NCBI GenBank assembly: GCA_964541895.1 | Contig: CAZISM010000003.1 | Coordinates: forward strand, 79,018-143,017 | Source: CAZISM01 sp964541895 | GTDB lineage: Bacteria > Zhuqueibacterota > Zhuqueibacteria > Residuimicrobiales > Residuimicrobiaceae | Length of the DNA: 64,000 nucleotides | Direction of reading: 5' to 3' | Shown here: piece by piece, positions 60,955 through 64,000 of the stretch | Numbering within the stretch: the stretch's first letter is position 1 | Layout of the letters: every line of letters begins with the position of its first letter | Made by a program: the position numbers and the translations under genes | The notes under the pieces: generated by a model | Seen by the model: the letters and a program-made list of their open reading frames with translations, nothing else | Told to the model about the DNA's origin: nothing | Databases searched by the model: none

Positions 60955-63900
60955 ATGGCAAACGAGCAGAACACCACATATCAGGGCCTTGTGCGCCGAT
61001 TGGCCGCTTTTCGCCGCCGGCAAAAACTGCTGCTGGCCGGGACGGCACTGTTACGAGGGCTCGTTTTGATCATTCCGGCGTGGATAGCCCTCCTTCTTCT
61101 CAACGGCTTTTCGCTGTGGCCGCCGTTCCTGCGCACACTCGCCCTGGCAATGTTGACCGTTCTGACTCTTGGCGCGTTTCTGCGCCTGGTTTTGGTGCCA
61201 CGATACCGTCTGCTGTTTCAACCTCAGCAGCCGAGCTTGAATCAAATCGCCCTTCAGGTCGGCGAACGCTATGCCGGGGTGCATGACCGTCTCGCCAATG
61301 CCCTGCAGCTCATTCGCAAAGCAGAAAGAAATTCGGAAGCGTACTCTGCATCCCTGATCGAGCTGGCCTTTAAGGAGATGGCGGAGCCGCTGAGCGGTCA
61401 CGATTTCAACGAACAACTGGATCGGCACTCTTTTTCAGCTTCCGCCAGACACCTGCTGATCGTCGTCCTTCTGGCAGCGGGGCTGCTGGCGACGTTGAGC
61501 ACTGCCTTTTTACGCGGCAGCGATAGGCTGTTGCACCCGTTGCGTGATTATACCATTCCCGCAGCGAGTTTGTTTACGGTTTCGCCCGGAGAAGCCCGGG
61601 TGCTCAAGGGCGAGGACTTTATGGTGCGCGTCGTGACCAAGGCAAAGCTGGATGGTGATGTCCGCCTCATGGTGCGCAAGGGTGCTGTGTCCGACCTGTT
61701 TTCAGCGCAGAGTGTTAATAAAGACACCCTGTGTTTTCCGTTTAAAGCCGTGCGAGACTCTTTTCAATACCACGCCTTTGTCGACAAATCAAGGACGCAG
61801 TGGTACCGCGTTACTGTTCTCGACCGCCCGCTGGTTCAGCGGTTGCAGATACGGTTGACACCACCGGCTTACAGCCGGCTGGCGCCATACCTGTTGCCGG
61901 ATAACATCGGCGATATCACGGCGCTAAAGGGCACGGTGGTGCAGCTCGCCGCAGAGACCAACAAACCGCTGGCTAAAGCAGAGCTGCTGTTTGACAGCGG
62001 CAGGCGGTGCATATTGCAGGTGCAGAATCGTAGTGCGAATGTTTCTTTCCTCGTGCAGAATCAGGACCGCTACAGCGTAACGCTGACCGATCAGGACGGA
62101 CTGATCTCCGATTCGCAGGTGGGCTATCACATCCGCTTGACCGCCGACCAGCCGCCGTTTGTGCGCATCAGCCAACCCGGGCGGGATGTGGATTTGACGG
62201 AAGAGATGCAGCTGCCGCTTCTGATAGAGGCGCAGGATGATTATGGGCTCACCGCCATAACGTTGCAGTATCAGGTACAGCCGGCCGGGCAACAGGAAAT
62301 CGACAGCAGCCGCTTTATCGCGCAGCCGCTGGTCGGGCCGTTTTCCGCACAAATGCGTATGCTGTTTCCATGGGACCTCTCCTCGTCACCCCTGCTGCCC
62401 GATGAAAGCGTGCTCTATTTTATCGGCGTGCAGGATAACGATATCATCAGCGGTCCCAAGTCAGCAAAAACGCCTGTTTATCGTGCCCGCTTTCCTTCTC
62501 TGTACGAAATGTATGAAAATCTGGCGCAGCAGCACGACAGCGCCATAGACCAGGCCCAGGCGCTCTACGAACAGAGCCTGGAGATGAACAAACATCTGAA
62601 TCAGCTGAATCAGGATCTGGCGCGCGATCAGGAATTGGACTGGCAGAAGAAGCAGCGGGTCGAAGAGAGCGTCAAAGAGCAGCAGACAGCGAATGAGCAA
62701 CTGGAAAAGCTGAACCAGACGCTGGAGGAAATGGTTCAAAGAATGGAGCGCAACAATCTCGTCTCCTTCGAAACGCTGAAAAAATATCAGGAGCTGCAAA
62801 AGCTCTACCAGGAGATCATGACGCCTGAATTGCAAAAGACGATGCAGAAACTGGCAGAGTCGATGCAAAAACTCGATCAGGAGTTGCTGAAAAAAGCACT
62901 GCAGGAGTTCAAAATGCAGGCGGAGGAGATCGAAAAGAATCTTGATCGCACGATCTCGTTGCTGAAAAAGCTCAAGCTGGAACAGGAGCTGGATCGGGCG
63001 ATCAAGATGGCTGAACATCTCAGCCGCGAACAGAAGCGGGTGGCAGAGCAAGAGGACCCCGCCGCAGCGGACAAACAGCTGGCGGCGCAGGAGCAGATCG
63101 AGGAAAACACCAGGGCGCTCAAAGAGCAGCTCAAGCAGCTCGAACAGGAGATGGCCAATCAGCCGACCATGCCGCAGCAGGAAGTGCAGAATGCGAGATC
63201 CGATCTGGACGAACAGGAGTTTAATGATCGCTTGCGGGAGATGAAACAACAGCTGCAATCCGGGGACCGCCAGCAGATGCAGAAGCAGGCCTCTGCCCTG
63301 CAGCAGCAGTTCGACCGCGTACAAAAGGAGTTGCAGCAGGCCAAAAACAAGATGAGCGGACAGCAGCAGCGCAAGGCCATGCAGGCGTTGCAGCGCGGCA
63401 TGCATGACCTGCTGCAGCTTTCGCAAAAACAGGAAGAGCTGCTCAATAAAACGGAACGGGTGCCGCCGACCAGCGCAGAGATGCGAACCATGGCGGAGGA
63501 GCAAATGAACATAACATCAGGCTTGCAGCGTGTCACCGAGCAGATGTTCTCGGCAGCAAAGGAGAGTTTTCAGATCGATCCGCGCATCGGCAGCGCACTC
63601 GGTCAGGCGGCCAAAGGCATGCAGCACTCCCTGTCCGCGCTGGAGGAGCGCAACAACAGCGCGGCCGTTGGCCAGCAAGGACAGGCCATGGCCTCCCTGA
63701 ATCGTGCCGCCTTGCAGATGCATCAGGCGCTGCAGTCCATGATGCAGCCCGGCGCCGGCGGCGGCATGAGCATGGAAGAGTTTATGCAACAGATGCAGGT
63801 CATGGCCGGGACGCAGCAGGGCATCAATCAGCAGACCGCCGGCATGGGTATGGGCGGTCAGATGAGCATGGCACAGCAGGCGGCGATGGCACGGCTGGCG

Positions 63901-64000
63901 GCCGAGCAGGAGGCTGTGCGCAAATCCATGGAACAATTGGCCTCTGAAGCCGGCCAGATGGGCGAGATTCTGGGCAGCATGGATAAAATCGTCGAGGACA
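60955..64000 (+). CDS. DUF4175-type long coiled-coil membrane protein, 3' end beyond window
   Basis: Open frame from ATG 60955 to the window end, over 1,010 codons visible without a stop. Two or three N-terminal TM helices (about 30-75 and 160-180) are followed by an extracytoplasmic beta-rich part (about 190-490). A very long Gln/Glu/Met-rich coiled coil from about 510 onward has QQ and QM repeats (MQQMQ, GMSMEEFMQQMQ). This is the DUF4175 arrangement. It starts 2 nt after the DUF4159 stop. Function unknown; perhaps an envelope or gliding-like assembly factor. Confidence 0.85.
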   Translation, partial: MANEQNTTYQGLVRRLAAFRRRQKLLLAGTALLRGLVLIIPAWIALLLLNGFSLWPPFLRTLALAMLTVLTLGAFLRLVLVPRYRLLFQPQQPSLNQIALQVGERYAGVHDRLANALQLIRKAERNSEAYSASLIELAFKEMAEPLSGHDFNEQLDRHSFSASARHLLIVVLLAAGLLATLSTAFLRGSDRLLHPLRDYTIPAASLFTVSPGEARVLKGEDFMVRVVTKAKLDGDVRLMVRKGAVSDLFSAQSVNKDTLCFPFKAVRDSFQYHAFVDKSRTQWYRVTVLDRPLVQRLQIRLTPPAYSRLAPYLLPDNIGDITALKGTVVQLAAETNKPLAKAELLFDSGRRCILQVQNRSANVSFLVQNQDRYSVTLTDQDGLISDSQVGYHIRLTADQPPFVRISQPGRDVDLTEEMQLPLLIEAQDDYGLTAITLQYQVQPAGQQEIDSSRFIAQPLVGPFSAQMRMLFPWDLSSSPLLPDESVLYFIGVQDNDIISGPKSAKTPVYRARFPSLYEMYENLAQQHDSAIDQAQALYEQSLEMNKHLNQLNQDLARDQELDWQKKQRVEESVKEQQTANEQLEKLNQTLEEMVQRMERNNLVSFETLKKYQELQKLYQEIMTPELQKTMQKLAESMQKLDQELLKKALQEFKMQAEEIEKNLDRTISLLKKLKLEQELDRAIKMAEHLSREQKRVAEQEDPAAADKQLAAQEQIEENTRALKEQLKQLEQEMANQPTMPQQEVQNARSDLDEQEFNDRLREMKQQLQSGDRQQMQKQASALQQQFDRVQKELQQAKNKMSGQQQRKAMQALQRGMHDLLQLSQKQEELLNKTERVPPTSAEMRTMAEEQMNITSGLQRVTEQMFSAAKESFQIDPRIGSALGQAAKGMQHSLSALEERNNSAAVGQQGQAMASLNRAALQMHQALQSMMQPGAGGGMSMEEFMQQMQVMAGTQQGINQQTAGMGMGGQMSMAQQAAMARLAAEQEAVRKSMEQLASEAGQMGEILGSMDKIVED

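Noticed and set aside
1..64000. CRISPR arrays, insertion sequences, prophage, tRNA and rRNA genes
   Set aside because: No regularly spaced repeats, transposase or integrase ORFs, or tRNA/rRNA-like sequences were noticed on reading; a tRNAscan/Rfam run would be decisive.

Overview
The window looks like a chromosomal scaffold from an uncultured Gram-negative bacterium, probably of the wider FCB/KSB1/Calditrichota-like assemblage. This placement is an inference from gene content and no phylogeny was run. Gram-negative character comes from an LpxL-type acyltransferase, two family-9 heptosyltransferases, a patatin/BamA-like secreted phospholipase and outer-membrane barrels. YfhO, PATAN (DUF4388), DUF4159 and DUF4175 proteins and the use of DciA rather than DnaC or DnaI suggest the phylum range. 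A 100-N assembly gap at 38580-38679 points to a draft or metagenome assembly.

Layout: (1) 1-4306, minus strand: the distal part of an NAD(P)-linked [NiFe]-hydrogenase-type operon, with a formate-dehydrogenase-like Mo subunit that lacks the catalytic Cys/Sec, beta and gamma electron-transfer subunits, and a maturation protease cut by the window edge. (2) 4811-6541: adenine deaminase behind a long leader. (3) 6623-11813: a regulatory cassette of two PATAN proteins with phospho-dead, Glu-substituted receivers, a stand-alone degenerate Ras-like GTPase, a small unknown protein and a membrane-anchored HEXXH peptidase. (4) 11823-18058: envelope genes (LpxL-like, two heptosyltransferases, DUF3108) interleaved with TsaC and a conserved unknown. 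(5) 18055-22604, minus: SDR, orphan histidine kinase and YfhO. (6) 22740-25479: LiaF-like protein, then an RHH regulator with a palindromic operator ahead of sat-cysC. (7) 25518-29473: a zinc- or manganese-type uptake operon with its own His/acidic-rich outer-membrane barrel. (8) 29600-30497: YtxH and DUF948-like proteins closed by a clear terminator. (9) 30496-33217, minus: BioY, an amino-sugar kinase and AnmK. (10) 33321-35981: PlpD-like protein.

(11) 35991-46764, minus: dnaA, dnaN, recF, dciA, gyrB and gyrA, then an unknown gene and a FecR-domain gene. (12) 47227-54612, plus: rpmH, rnpA, yidD, yidC, mnmE, mnmG, rsmG and murQ. The two intergenic regions flanking dnaA carry DnaA boxes. The dnaA-dnaN spacer has an AT-rich stretch, a TAG triplet run and tandem boxes, which is the arrangement of a DnaA-trio unwinding element. 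Two parS sites lie at the mnmG-rsmG junction. The window therefore contains the chromosomal origin, with genes on both sides mostly transcribed away from it. (13) 54622-64000, plus: mfd, two parvulin-type chaperones (one SurA-like), DUF4159, and a very long DUF4175 coiled-coil protein running off the window.

The best candidates for new biology are the PATAN/pseudo-receiver/pseudo-GTPase cassette and the catalytically altered molybdopterin subunit of the hydrogenase operon.
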